DNA of 64,000 nucleotides from Archangiaceae bacterium (GCA_016714225.1 JADJNS010000001.1:1-64000); one strand, 5' to 3'. Shown: positions 35,565-44,803, counted from the first letter of the stretch. Translations and numbers: made by a program. Notes: generated by a model from the sequence alone, not told the origin.

Positions 35565-36197
35565 ATGCCACTCAGTCTGTCTCCCGGAGAGGCGCTCGAG
35601 CGCCTCATCAGCGGCAACAAGCGCTTCGTGCAGAACGTGCGCGGAGCAGAAGCGGTGCTCTCGCAGGTGCGCCGCGCCGAGCTGGCCCACGACCAGCGGC
35701 CCATCGCGGTGGTGCTGGGCTGCTCCGACTCGCGGGTGCCGGCAGAAATCGTCTACGACCAGGGGCTGGGCGACCTGTTCGTGATTCGGGTGGCGGGCAA
35801 CATCGTCGCGCCGTCGCAGCTGGCCAGCGTCGAGTTCGCGGTGGCCCGCTTCGGCGTACCGCTGGTGGTGGTGATGGGGCACGCGCGCTGCGGCGCGGTC
35901 GACGCCACGCTCGAGCACCTGCAGACCAAAGAGGTGCCGGCCATCGAGAGCATCATGTCGATCGTCAACCGCATCGCGCCGGCGGTGCAGTCGGTCATCG
36001 ACGCGGGCGCCGGCAAGTCGCGCGAGGTGCTGCTGCGCGAGAGCGTGCGCTCGAACGTGCGCGCCGCCGCGAACCACCTGCGCCACGGCACCACGTTTCT
36101 CGAGAACCGCATTCAGCAGCGGCAGCTGATGGTGGTCGGCGCCGAGTACGACCTGGTCACCGGCGAGGTCGACGTGTTCGACGCCCCGCTGGGCTGA
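35565..36197 (+). CDS. Beta-class carbonic anhydrase
   Basis: 210 residues without signal peptide. Zinc ligands Cys53 (CSDSR, with the Asp55-Arg57 dyad), His106 and Cys109 (HARCG) are all present. Interconverts CO2 and bicarbonate in the cytoplasm. Starts 12 bp after the anti-sigma candidate and ends 3 bp from the convergent FHA-regulator stop. Confidence 0.93.
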   Translation: MPLSLSPGEALERLISGNKRFVQNVRGAEAVLSQVRRAELAHDQRPIAVVLGCSDSRVPAEIVYDQGLGDLFVIRVAGNIVAPSQLASVEFAVARFGVPLVVVMGHARCGAVDATLEHLQTKEVPAIESIMSIVNRIAPAVQSVIDAGAGKSREVLLRESVRSNVRAAANHLRHGTTFLENRIQQRQLMVVGAEYDLVTGEVDVFDAPLG

Positions 36198-36200
36198 GCG

Positions 36201-37493
36201 CTACTTCTTCAACCCGTGGGCATCGAGCAGCTTGTAGAGGTAGCTGCGCGCGATGCCGGCCTCGCGGGCGGCGGCCGAGGCGTTGCCGCCGTGCCGCTCG
36301 AGCAGCGCCGAGAGGTACGACTTCTCGAACGCGGCGATGGCCTTCTCGCGGGTCGAGTGAAAGTCTTCGGCCTTGAGCGGAGCGGTCGCGCCGCCCGGCA
36401 GCGCGGTCTCGGCGCCCATCGCCACCACGCGCTCGACCACGTTCTTCAGCTCGCGCACGTTGCCCGGGTAGGTGCGCGCGGTGAGCGCCGCCAGGGTGCT
36501 CGCCGAGAGCGGCTCTTTGGCGCCGGCCTCGGCGGCGAAGCGGTGCGCGAGCAGCGCGATGTCGTCGACCCGGTCTTTGAGCGGCGGCACCTCGAGCACC
36601 AGCGCGGCGATGCGGTAGTACAGGTCCAACCGGAAGCGGCCCTTCTGGGTGGCCTCGACCAGGTCGACGTGGGTCGCCGCCAGCACCCGAAAGTCGCTCT
36701 TGCGCGTCTTGCCATCGCCCACCCGGGTGAAGCTCTTGGTCTCGAGCGCGCGCAGCAGCGCCGGCTGCAGGTCGAGCGGCAGCTCGGCCACCTCGTCGAA
36801 GAACAGCACCCCGGCGTTGGCCGCCTCGAGCGCGCCACCCTGGTCCTTCACCGCGCCGGTGAACGCGCCCTTGGCGTGCCCGAACAGCGCGCTCTGCAAG
36901 AGCTCGGGCTGCACCGTGCCGCAGTCGAACACCTTGAACGGGCCGTGGGCGCGCGGCGACAGCGCGTGAATGGCGCGCGCCACGCCCTCTTTGCCGCTGC
37001 CGGTCTGCCCGTGAATCAGCACCGCCGCGTCGGTCGGCGCCACCTGCTCGATTTGCGCGAACAGCCTGCGCATCGACGGCGCCCGGCCGATGAGGCCGCC
37101 CAGCTGGTCGCGGTCGGACATCAGCGCGCTGCCCAGCGCGGGGAGCAGCGCCACGCGCGAGCTGCCCAGCTCGATGGTGGCGCCCAGCGGCAGCTCGAGG
37201 CCCTCGACGCGGGCGCCGAGGTAGCGCGTGCCGTTCTTGCTGTTCAGGTCTTTCACCCGCACCCGGGTGCCGAGCAGCTCGATGCTGGCGTGCTTGCGCG
37301 ACACCCCGCTGTCGGTGAGGCGCAGCTCGCACGCCTCGTGGGTGCCCAGCGTCGCGGTGCCTTCGGTCACCAGCCGCTCTTTGCCGCGGTCGGGCCCGTC
37401 GACCACCAGCAGCCGCACCGGCTGCACCTTCGACATGGTGGCGGTGTGACCGAGCGTGCTGGTGGGCGGGCCTTCGTCTGCGGGGGTGGTCAC
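36201..37493 (-). CDS. FHA-domain sigma54-dependent activator coupled to a Ser/Thr kinase
   Basis: 430 residues from GTG 37493, which overlaps the stop of the upstream kinase gene (GTGA); ATG 37436 is an alternative giving 411 residues. FHA domain: about residues 25-110 (SGVSRKHASIEL, DLNSKNGTRYLG). AAA+ domain: Walker A GQTGSGKE, sigma54 loop GAFTGA, Walker B AGVLFFDEVAELP, and arginine-finger region YYRIAALVLEVPPLKDR. Fis-type HTH at the end (IARSYLYKLLDAHGLKK). The kinase probably phosphorylates the FHA target or the regulator. Confidence 0.93.
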   Translation of the reverse strand: MTTPADEGPPTSTLGHTATMSKVQPVRLLVVDGPDRGKERLVTEGTATLGTHEACELRLTDSGVSRKHASIELLGTRVRVKDLNSKNGTRYLGARVEGLELPLGATIELGSSRVALLPALGSALMSDRDQLGGLIGRAPSMRRLFAQIEQVAPTDAAVLIHGQTGSGKEGVARAIHALSPRAHGPFKVFDCGTVQPELLQSALFGHAKGAFTGAVKDQGGALEAANAGVLFFDEVAELPLDLQPALLRALETKSFTRVGDGKTRKSDFRVLAATHVDLVEATQKGRFRLDLYYRIAALVLEVPPLKDRVDDIALLAHRFAAEAGAKEPLSASTLAALTARTYPGNVRELKNVVERVVAMGAETALPGGATAPLKAEDFHSTREKAIAAFEKSYLSALLERHGGNASAAAREAGIARSYLYKLLDAHGLKK

Positions 37494-39049
37494 TTGTCCG
37501 CGGCGAATTCTACCCGCACCACCGCGACCTGACCCTCTTCGATTCGCACCGGGCGCTCTATCTTGCGACCATCGGAGCTCTTGAAGGTGACGGTGTGCGA
37601 GCCGCTCGGCACCGGAAAGCGCGAGAGCGGCGTGCGGTCGAGCGCGTGCCCGTCGAGAAACACCTCGGCCCAGGGCGCGGCGTCGGCGGTGAGAAAGCCG
37701 ACCCGCACCGGCTCGATGAGCGGCGGGTGGGTGGGGCGCGAGGTGCCCGCGGGTCGCGTCTTGACGGGCCTCGCCGTGGGCCTGGGGGCCACCGGAGCGA
37801 CGACCGGCGGCAGCGGCTCGAGCTCGGGGGTGGGCGCCGCCTCTTCGGGCGCGGCGAGGACGGGAGCCTCGGCCTCCACCTCGACCACCGCGGGAGCCGC
37901 CGGCCTCGACCAGCGCCAGCCGCCTGCGGCGACCCCCAGCACCGTCACCAGGGCCACGCTGCGCCACAGCCACGCCCGGCTGCCGCGCTCGGGCACCGGC
38001 TGCGAGACGGTGCGCGGAGCCGGCAGCGACGAGGTGCCGCCTTCGATCGACGAGGGCGTGAGCGAGGGGGTCTCGACGAACGCGCCGAGCTGCTTCGCGC
38101 ACAGCCGCCGCACCAGCTCGCCCAGCTCGGGCGCCGAGGCCACCGGCCCGTCAGACAGCGCCTCGCGCATCTCGCGCGCCGAGGCGAAGCGGTCGGCGGC
38201 GGCTCGCGACAGCGCGCGGTGCAGCGCCGCCGCCATGAGGGGGCCCACGTCGGGGCGCAGCGACTCGACCCGCGGCGGCTGGGCGCGCTTCACCGCGTCC
38301 ATGGTCTCGGTGTCGCTGGGCTTGAGGAAGGGAGAGACGCCGGTGAGCAGCTGGTAGAGGGTGACTCCGGCGCTGAACAGGTCGGCGCGCTGGTCGACCG
38401 GCTCGGCGGTGAGCATCTCGGGCGCGAGGTAGGCCAGCTTGCCGCGCAGCCGCCCCGGCTGGGTGCGGTGCATGTTGAGGGTAGCCTTGGCGATGCCGAA
38501 GTCGGTGAGCAGCACCGCCCCGTCGCTGCTCACCAGCAGGTTCGAGGGGGTGATGTCGCGGTGCACCACGCCCAGCGGCTCGCCCTTGGGCCCCTTGAGG
38601 GCGTGCGCGTAGGCCAGGCCCTCGAGCAGCCCGGTGGCGAGCAGCCGCACCACCGGCAGCGGCAGCTGCTCTTTCGCCGCGGCCGCCTCGAGCTGCAGGC
38701 GCGAGAGGCTCACCGCCTCGACCAGCGCCATCGCCAGCCACGGCCGGCCGTCGGTCTCGCCGACGTCGAAAATCTGCACGATGTTGGGGTGGTTCATGCG
38801 CGCCACCAGCCGCGCCTCGTCGAAGAACCGCTCGACGAACTCGCGGTCGTGCGCGAGGTGCGGCAGCAGCACTTTCAGCGCCACCTTCTTCTCGAACGCG
38901 CTGGTGCCGTGGCGGCGGGCCACGAACACCTCGCCCATGCCTCCCGCGGCGATGCGGCTCACGGTCTCGTAGGGGCCGAACGACAGCACTGGGGCCACCT
39001 TATCCAAAATCTCGACGGGGCCGTTTTCGCGCCTACGGTTGAGGGCCAT
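37490..39049 (-). CDS. Membrane-bound Ser/Thr protein kinase with PEGA domain
   Basis: 519 residues from ATG 39049. The kinase domain is about 27-300: Gly loop AAGGMGEV, Lys59 in VALKVL, HRDITPSN (163-170), DFG 183-185. All catalytic residues are kept except the Lys of DxKPxN, which is Thr as in many myxobacterial kinases. A membrane segment lies at about 360-378, then a Pro-rich linker and a PEGA domain (AEVFLDGHALDRTPLSRFP) outside the membrane. Coupled by GTGA to the FHA-sigma54 activator, so the pair likely forms an envelope-sensing kinase-regulator circuit. Confidence 0.92.
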   Translation of the reverse strand: MALNRRRENGPVEILDKVAPVLSFGPYETVSRIAAGGMGEVFVARRHGTSAFEKKVALKVLLPHLAHDREFVERFFDEARLVARMNHPNIVQIFDVGETDGRPWLAMALVEAVSLSRLQLEAAAAKEQLPLPVVRLLATGLLEGLAYAHALKGPKGEPLGVVHRDITPSNLLVSSDGAVLLTDFGIAKATLNMHRTQPGRLRGKLAYLAPEMLTAEPVDQRADLFSAGVTLYQLLTGVSPFLKPSDTETMDAVKRAQPPRVESLRPDVGPLMAAALHRALSRAAADRFASAREMREALSDGPVASAPELGELVRRLCAKQLGAFVETPSLTPSSIEGGTSSLPAPRTVSQPVPERGSRAWLWRSVALVTVLGVAAGGWRWSRPAAPAVVEVEAEAPVLAAPEEAAPTPELEPLPPVVAPVAPRPTARPVKTRPAGTSRPTHPPLIEPVRVGFLTADAAPWAEVFLDGHALDRTPLSRFPVPSGSHTVTFKSSDGRKIERPVRIEEGQVAVVRVEFAADK

Positions 39050-39500
39050 GGACAAGTCGTTTCTGGCCCGGCAGCTCGAGGCGAAGCTGAAGGCCCTGGT
39101 TGATCAAGCCCGCCGCTTCTCTGACGAGACCAAGACCGAAGCGAAGACCGGCGCGTCGCGCGCGGTGAACCTGCACAAGGCCACCAGCACCCGCGTCGAG
39201 GCGGCGCACGCCGCGTGGGAAGCAGTGTCGGCCTTTCACCCCCGCCCGATGGCGAAGCACGCGCCCATCGGCCTGGGCAGCATCGTCGAGGTCGAAGACG
39301 GCGAAGCCGGCAAGACGTTGTTCATCGCCCCGGCCGGCGCGGGCGAAGAGCTCACCGGCCCCGACGGCGACGGCTTTCTGCACGTGGTGACCCCGGTCTC
39401 GCCGCTCGGCCGCGCGCTGCTCGGCCGCAAGGTCGGTGACGTGGTCGAGCTGATGGTGAAGGGCGAGCTCGCCGAGTGGGACATCGTCTACGCGGGGTGA
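39048..39500 (+). CDS. GreA/GreB C-terminal-domain protein
   Basis: 150 residues from ATG 39048 (an in-frame TTG at 39039 is possible). The C-terminal half (about 78-150: IGLGSIVEVED, HVVTPVSPLGRALLGRKVGD) is the FKBP-like GreA/GreB domain that binds the secondary channel of RNA polymerase. The N-terminal ~70 residues are helical but lack a clear GreA coiled coil with its paired acidic tip, so transcript-cleavage activity is uncertain. Its ATG overlaps the opposite-strand kinase ATG within CCATGG. Confidence 0.8.
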   Translation: MDKSFLARQLEAKLKALVDQARRFSDETKTEAKTGASRAVNLHKATSTRVEAAHAAWEAVSAFHPRPMAKHAPIGLGSIVEVEDGEAGKTLFIAPAGAGEELTGPDGDGFLHVVTPVSPLGRALLGRKVGDVVELMVKGELAEWDIVYAG

Positions 39501-39512
39501 AACGACGACACC

Positions 39513-39598
39513 CCGGCAACGGCACGGGCACGCCCGACGTGAACGTCCGACGAAGAACGTCATCGTCAGACGGTGAGGCGTGCCGGTGCCGTGCCCGG
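39513..39598. terminator. Large imperfect inverted repeat between convergent genes
   Basis: The arms 39513-39534 and 39577-39598 match at 19 of 22 positions. The central 42 bases include further CGTC/GACG complementarity. It lies between the GreA-like (+) and ybaK (-) stops and has no T-run. It may be a bidirectional terminator or a repeat element. Confidence 0.5.
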
Positions 39599-39636
39599 CT
39601 GTCGAGCCGACCCAAGGGTGAGCTTTGGCCTTCGCC

Positions 39637-40128
39637 TCACGCCACCGAAGCGATGGCCACGTCGACCAGCGTCGGCTCGAGCACCCGCACCAGCTCTCTC
39701 GGGTCGAGCTCGACCAGAAACCCGCGGTGCCCGCCGTTGATGAGAATGCGCGGCAGCTCGAGCACCGTCTGCTGCAGGTAGACCGGCAGCGCGCGCCGGG
39801 TGCCGAACGGAGACGTGCCGCCGACCATGTAGCCGGTGTGCTTCTCGGCCACCTCGGTCTTGCAGGGCGCAATCGTCTTCACCCCGATGAGGCGCGCCAG
39901 GGTCTTGGTCGAGACCTCGCGGTCGCCGTGCATCAGCACCACCAGCGGCGCCTGGGTGTCGGTCTGCATCACCAGCGTCTTCACCACCTGGTGCTCGTCG
40001 ACGCCCAGCTCGCGCGAGCTCACCGCGGTGCCGCCGCGCGCCTCGTACTTGTACAGCCTCGGCACGTACTCGACGCCCGCAGCCTCGAGCGCCCGCGTCG
40101 CCATGGTGGTGGGTACCTTGTCGGCCAT
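39637..40128 (-). CDS. ybaK: Cys-tRNA(Pro) deacylase YbaK/EbsC
   Basis: 163 residues, full length for the YbaK family. Diagnostic stretches: ELGVDEHQVVKTLVM (with the conserved Lys), ARLIGVKTIAPC, and the GG..SPFG loop in YMVGGTSPFGTRRALPVY. Hydrolyses Cys-tRNA(Pro) mischarged by prolyl-tRNA synthetase, in trans. Convergent with the GreA-like gene, and its start lies 30 bp from the stop of the lipoprotein gene upstream. Confidence 0.92.
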   Translation of the reverse strand: MADKVPTTMATRALEAAGVEYVPRLYKYEARGGTAVSSRELGVDEHQVVKTLVMQTDTQAPLVVLMHGDREVSTKTLARLIGVKTIAPCKTEVAEKHTGYMVGGTSPFGTRRALPVYLQQTVLELPRILINGGHRGFLVELDPRELVRVLEPTLVDVAIASVA

Positions 40129-40158
40129 CGCTCTCGCCCTCGTACTACGCCTCGAGGC

Positions 40159-40842
40159 TCACCAGGTGCAGCTGCTCGACGCCGAGCGCTTGAGCCGCAC
40201 GTCGTCGACCCACAGCAGCTCGCCCTTCTTCACCCTGCCCAGGTTCACCACCCGCACGTCGAGCCGCTCGGCCCCCTCGGCCACGTAGCGCTCTTCGAGC
40301 AGCGTCCACTCGGTGGACACCCGCACCCGGTTGGGCGTGTTCTCGGCCACCGCCACGCCTCCGTCGTCGGGCCGCTCGCGCAGAAACAGCTGTGCGCCCA
40401 GGCCGCCGTCGGTCGAGGTCGAGCGCACCCAGGCCCGCGCGCACCACACCTGCCCGAAGCGGGTGTCGCGAATCTCACCGGCGGTGGTCTGCATCACCCC
40501 CGGCTGCTCGCCGCCGTCGCGCGAGAACAGCCGCACGCTGCGCACGCCCTCGCGCACGAAGGTGGTGTCCGATGCAATCTCGCCGCCCTGCCCCACCGGC
40601 AGGTTGCGCCACAGCAGCGGCATCGAGCCCGCGTCGTTCACCTTCTCGAAGCCACCGTTGGTGAGCCAGTTGTCGGGCCCGGCGTCGATGTCTTCGGGCC
40701 GCGAGCACAGGCCGTCGAAGCACACGTAGCCGCTGCCGCAGCCGCGCCCCTGCGCCTCGTCGCACCGGCGCCCCGACTCGTCGAGCGACGGCGGGAAGCA
40801 CGCCCAGAGCACCACCAGCACCACCGGCGCGCGCCTCACCAT
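40159..40842 (-). CDS. Carbohydrate-binding-module-like lipoprotein
   Basis: 227 residues. The signal RRAPVVLVVLWAC has a lipobox (LWAC). A CDEAQGRGCGSGYVCFDGLC motif follows, then a jelly-roll region (about 60-227; NWLTNGGFEKV near its start, LLWVDDVRLKR near its end) that resembles CBM4/9-type modules. It overlaps the upstream TPR gene by 7 bp. Ligand unknown. Confidence 0.75.
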   Translation of the reverse strand: MVRRAPVVLVVLWACFPPSLDESGRRCDEAQGRGCGSGYVCFDGLCSRPEDIDAGPDNWLTNGGFEKVNDAGSMPLLWRNLPVGQGGEIASDTTFVREGVRSVRLFSRDGGEQPGVMQTTAGEIRDTRFGQVWCARAWVRSTSTDGGLGAQLFLRERPDDGGVAVAENTPNRVRVSTEWTLLEERYVAEGAERLDVRVVNLGRVKKGELLWVDDVRLKRSASSSCTW

Positions 40843-41732
40843 GCGAACACCACCACCCCGACCGCGCCAGCGGCGCCGCCCAGCCCGAACATCACCGCGG
40901 CGATGGTGGCGTCGCGCACCGCCAGCTCTTGGGTGGCGCGCGCGGTGTCGGCCCAGTCTCCCGGAGCGCGGGTGCGGTCTTGCAGCTGCTGCACCCGGCT
41001 CTGGCTGTTGAGCTCGAAGGCCGCGCCGACGATGGCCGACACCAGGCCCAGGCCGAGCGCGAACCACGCCGGCCAGCGCTGCACCCGGGGGCGCGCGTCG
41101 CTGGCCACCCTCGCCTCGGGCGCCACGGTCGGCACGGTGTGACGCTGCGGGGCGGCCGCGCTGCCGTAGCCGCCCACCACCGCGCCGTTCTCGTCGAAGG
41201 CAGTGACGAACCACTCGAGGGTGTGCAGCGGAGCGCCGACCAGCATCACCGTCAGCGCGCCGGCGTCGACCGGCAGGGGGCGCTTCTCGAACCCGGGCTC
41301 GGTGTCGATGCGCAGCGAGAGCTCGAACGAAGCGGCGCGCTGCCAGGGGTCGATGATGCGCAGGCGCGCGCGGCCGGGCGGCGCGGGCAGCGGCTCGAGC
41401 TTGAAGTAGTCGTGCGAGAACACCTTCTCTTTCGCCGCGTCGAACGTCTCGAGAATCTTCGGCGAGAGCGCGCGGTCGGGTGCGAACGACGGCCGCAGCA
41501 CCAGCAGCTCTTCGTAGGTGCTCTGGGCCTCGGCGCGGCGACCCTCGGCGACGAAGCAGCGGGCGAGCAGCTCGAGCACGTCGACCTGCTGGTCTTCGCT
41601 CTGCCCCGGCACCTGGCGGGCGACCTTCAGCTGCTCGATGGCCTCGGCGAACTTGAGCTCGCCCGACAGTCGCTGGCCCGCGTCGAAGTACGGGTTCGTC
41701 GCGGCGAGGAATATCGAGATCAGCGCGAGCAT
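40836..41732 (-). CDS. Exported TPR membrane protein of unknown function
   Basis: 298 residues. A signal MLALISIFLAATNPYFDAGQ precedes TPR-like helices (about 15-85: KFAEAIEQLKVAR, RRAEAQSTYEELLVLRPSF), a beta domain (about 110-190) and two C-terminal hydrophobic segments (WPAWFALGLGLVSAIVGAAF; AAVMFGLGGAAGAVGVVVF). This layout is common in myxobacterial envelope proteins of unknown role. Operon with the lipoprotein downstream; divergent from the CxxCH operon. Confidence 0.75.
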   Translation of the reverse strand: MLALISIFLAATNPYFDAGQRLSGELKFAEAIEQLKVARQVPGQSEDQQVDVLELLARCFVAEGRRAEAQSTYEELLVLRPSFAPDRALSPKILETFDAAKEKVFSHDYFKLEPLPAPPGRARLRIIDPWQRAASFELSLRIDTEPGFEKRPLPVDAGALTVMLVGAPLHTLEWFVTAFDENGAVVGGYGSAAAPQRHTVPTVAPEARVASDARPRVQRWPAWFALGLGLVSAIVGAAFELNSQSRVQQLQDRTRAPGDWADTARATQELAVRDATIAAVMFGLGGAAGAVGVVVFAW

Positions 41733-41903
41733 GCGACGCCCTCAACCATGACTGAACCCGCCAGAATTGCGAAGGTTTGTATGTCCACCCGGGGAGGACA
41801 GGCCTCAGCGCTTCGGCAGGCCAGTTCCCGGGTGCGACACGCCTCAACCGGCCGCAACCACGGTCGGTCACGTGTGGCGTGGCGCTTGTAACTCCGACGC
41901 GAC

Positions 41904-43148
41904 ATGCGGCGCTTCCTCCTCGTTCTGCTCGCGACGCCATCGGCGTGCCAGGGCCCCCTCGACATGCAGGTCGACCCCAGAGAGCCGAAAGCTCCCACCC
42001 GCGTCGACGGTGCGCTGAGCGCGGGCACCCAGCCGCTGCGCACCGAGCTGGCGATGACCGAAGCCGGCCGCGAGCTGGCGCTGCTCGACGGCGCGCTCGC
42101 GGTGGCGGGCGCCGAGACGGTGTACCGGCTCGACGACACCGAGCACCTGCAGGCCCTCGCGGTCGGAGCCACGGGCGAAGCGATGGCGACCGGCCCGGTG
42201 CGCCGCCTCGCCCGGCGCGGCAACGGCCTGTTCGTCGTCGCCGAGGGCGGGCTGTTTCACGACGCCAGCGGGCGGCTGCTGCGCTCGCCGCTCTCGCAAA
42301 GCGTCGCCGCCGCCGAGGTCACCGCCCTCGATGACCTGGGCACCGGCGAAGGCGAAGAGCTCTGGCTCACCACCTCGAGCGGGGTCGAGCGGGTGCGCGG
42401 CGGCGTCGGCACGCAGGTGCACCTGAGCTTCGGCGACGTCGGCCAGCCCTCGCTCGCGGTGGGCGTCGAGAAAGACAAGGGCCTGTTGGTCGCGGGCAGC
42501 GACCTCGTCTCGGTCGACCTCGCGGCCCATACCGCCACGTGGGAAGCGAAGGGCCTGCCACAGGTGAACGCGGTCGCACGCGGCGACGACGGCACCGTCT
42601 ACCTCGCCACCCTCAAGGGCCTCTACGCGCGCAACAAGCTGGGCGAGGTGAAGCTGTACTCGTTCACCACGCCGAGCGAGCAGCCCCTCGCCGTCACCGA
42701 CGTCACCAGCGCCTTCGGCGAGGTGCTGGTGGCGGTCGACGGCGCCGTCGCGCAGCTCGAGGCGTCGGGCGCCACCGCGTTCGGCATGCTCGTTCGACCC
42801 CACGCCCGGGGCCTCGCGCGCGACGCGAGCGGCGACACCTTCGTGCTCGACGGCACTGCGCTGGTGAAGCTCGCTACCGGCTCGGGCCACACCGTCTCGT
42901 TCGCCACCGACGTGGTGCCGTTCATGACCGCGCACTGCACCAGCTGCCACGCCACCGGCGCCAACTACTCGCCCATCTTCGACCTCACGAGCTACCCGAA
43001 GGTGTCGGACCCCGCCTTCAGCGCGCTCGTCGTCAAGCGCCTCACCGCCGACGGTAAGCCGCCCATGCCGCCGTCGGACGTCGAGGTGCTCACCCCCACC
43101 GACTACGCGGTGGTCCTCAAGTGGATCGCCGGAGGAAAGCAGCCATGA
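41904..43148 (+). CDS. CxxCH (cytochrome-c-like) lipoprotein with beta-propeller-like body
   Basis: 414 residues. MRRFLLVLLATPSAC is a lipoprotein-like signal. The middle (about 50-320) consists of short beta repeats (LFVVAEGGLFHDASG, TVYLATLKGLYARN) like a propeller. The C-terminus has CTSCHATGANYSPIFDLTSY and ends in an amphipathic segment before WIAGGKQP, as in planctomycete-type cytochrome c (PSCyt1) domains. First gene of a four-gene operon; its stop overlaps the next ATG (ATGA). Likely surface-exposed, possibly haem-bearing. Confidence 0.8.
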   Translation: MRRFLLVLLATPSACQGPLDMQVDPREPKAPTRVDGALSAGTQPLRTELAMTEAGRELALLDGALAVAGAETVYRLDDTEHLQALAVGATGEAMATGPVRRLARRGNGLFVVAEGGLFHDASGRLLRSPLSQSVAAAEVTALDDLGTGEGEELWLTTSSGVERVRGGVGTQVHLSFGDVGQPSLAVGVEKDKGLLVAGSDLVSVDLAAHTATWEAKGLPQVNAVARGDDGTVYLATLKGLYARNKLGEVKLYSFTTPSEQPLAVTDVTSAFGEVLVAVDGAVAQLEASGATAFGMLVRPHARGLARDASGDTFVLDGTALVKLATGSGHTVSFATDVVPFMTAHCTSCHATGANYSPIFDLTSYPKVSDPAFSALVVKRLTADGKPPMPPSDVEVLTPTDYAVVLKWIAGGKQP

Positions 43149-44803
43149 GAAAGCTCACCCTGCTCGCCGTGCTCTCGGGCCTCGCCGCCGGCGGCGCCTT
43201 CGCCCAGGTGCCCGCGTCGTGCGACCAGCCGCACGAGCTCGACCGCTACCAGCTCTTGCGCCGGCTCTCGCTCGACCTGCGCGGCAAGGTGCCCACGCTC
43301 GCCGAGTACGAGGCGCTCGACACCCAGAGCAGCGTGCCGCCGTCGACCGTCACCGGGTGGCTCGCCACCGACGACTTTCGCAAGGTGATGCGCAGCTACC
43401 ACGAAGACCTGTTCTGGCCGAACGTGAGCAACGTCTCGCTCAGCAACACCAACTCGGTGCTGCAGCAGAAGGCCGGCGAGCCGGCGCTCGCCATCGTCTC
43501 GGCCGGCCGCCGCAAGTCGCTGCGCGGCGACCCCGACCTGCAGACCACCACGCACGGCGCCACCTGCGGCGATTACCAGCAGACCCACTTCCTGCCGGGC
43601 GGCGACTTCAAGCCCGACCCGGCCTTCATCTACACCGAGGTGCAGGGCACGGTGACGGTGCGCCAAGAGGGCTGGCGCCTGGTGCAGCCCTACTGGGACC
43701 CGTCGGGCCCGATGGTGAAGGTGTGCGCTTTCGACGCGCAAGAGACCGCCACCGGCACGGTGGGCGGCCAGGCCGTCACCTGCGCCGACGCCACCGCGTT
43801 CAACACCGCCGGCTGCGGCTGCGGCCCGGGCCTGGTCAACTGCTTCGGCCCCGGTCAGGTCTCGGCCAAGGCGGTGCTGGCGTCGCTGCGCGAGCAGCTG
43901 GGCCGGCAGGTCGACAAGGTCAGCACCGGCGGCAAGCCGTACACCGACCTGCTGCTCGACACGAAGGCCGACGTGAACGGCCCCATCAACCAGTGGAAGA
44001 AGACCTTCTCGCAGAACTACTCGCTCAGCCGCGTCTACTCGCCGCCCGACGACGCCGAGGCGCTGAGCCCGACGCTCGAGTTCAGCGACACCGACACCTG
44101 GCAGACCGTCGACCGCGGCCCGATGCACGCCGGCGTGACGACGCTGCCCGGCTACCTGCTGCGCTTCCAGACCAACCGGGGCCGCGCCAACCGCTTCCGC
44201 ATCGACTTCGAGTGCCAGGTGTTCACGCCTCCCTCGGACATCGAGCCGCCCGGCACCGGCGGCTGCGTGGCAGACGGCACCAACCTCACCAACCGCTGCA
44301 CCTGCCGCTACTGCCACCAGAAGCTCGAGCCGCTGGCCGCCCACTGGGGCCAGTTCAGCGAGGCGGGCAACACCTTTCTCGCCGCGATGCCGGGGTCGGG
44401 CGTGGCCTCGGCCGGCAAGTTCTTCAAGAAGGCGACCAACTGCGTGGGCTCGAACAGCGCCTTCTGCAACCGCTTCTACGTGACCGCCACCGACGGCGAC
44501 AACCCGGGCGCGCTGCTGGCGTACCAGTACGCCGACGCGAACCACCCCGACATCACCGCGGCGCTGGCGGGCGGCCCGCGCAAGCACGCGATGGAAATCA
44601 TCGCCAACGACACCTTCGGCAAGTGCGCGGTGAAGCGCGTGTTCAAGAGCTTCGTGAAGCGCGACATGCGGGTCGAGGGCGCCGCCACCGACGAGCTCGA
44701 CCTGCTGGGCTCGCTGTCGACCGGCTTCAAGGCCAACAACTACGCGCTGCCCTGGCTGGTCGAGCAGGTGGTCTCGCTTCCCCAGTACCGGAGGGTGCGG
44801 TGA
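43145..44803 (+). CDS. DUF1549/DUF1588-like exported CxxCH protein
   Basis: 552 residues with signal peptide MRKLTLLAVLSGLAAGGAFA. Near the N-terminus LLRRLSLDLRGKVPTLAEYE is the typical DUF1549 opening. A later CRYCHQKLEPLAAHWGQFSE resembles the CxxCH motif of DUF1588. The protein is Cys-rich (CGCGPGLVNC), suggesting disulphides outside the cytoplasm. The upstream stop and downstream start both overlap it. Function unknown; it corresponds in role to the truncated protein at 1-1282. Confidence 0.8.
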   Translation: MRKLTLLAVLSGLAAGGAFAQVPASCDQPHELDRYQLLRRLSLDLRGKVPTLAEYEALDTQSSVPPSTVTGWLATDDFRKVMRSYHEDLFWPNVSNVSLSNTNSVLQQKAGEPALAIVSAGRRKSLRGDPDLQTTTHGATCGDYQQTHFLPGGDFKPDPAFIYTEVQGTVTVRQEGWRLVQPYWDPSGPMVKVCAFDAQETATGTVGGQAVTCADATAFNTAGCGCGPGLVNCFGPGQVSAKAVLASLREQLGRQVDKVSTGGKPYTDLLLDTKADVNGPINQWKKTFSQNYSLSRVYSPPDDAEALSPTLEFSDTDTWQTVDRGPMHAGVTTLPGYLLRFQTNRGRANRFRIDFECQVFTPPSDIEPPGTGGCVADGTNLTNRCTCRYCHQKLEPLAAHWGQFSEAGNTFLAAMPGSGVASAGKFFKKATNCVGSNSAFCNRFYVTATDGDNPGALLAYQYADANHPDITAALAGGPRKHAMEIIANDTFGKCAVKRVFKSFVKRDMRVEGAATDELDLLGSLSTGFKANNYALPWLVEQVVSLPQYRRVR

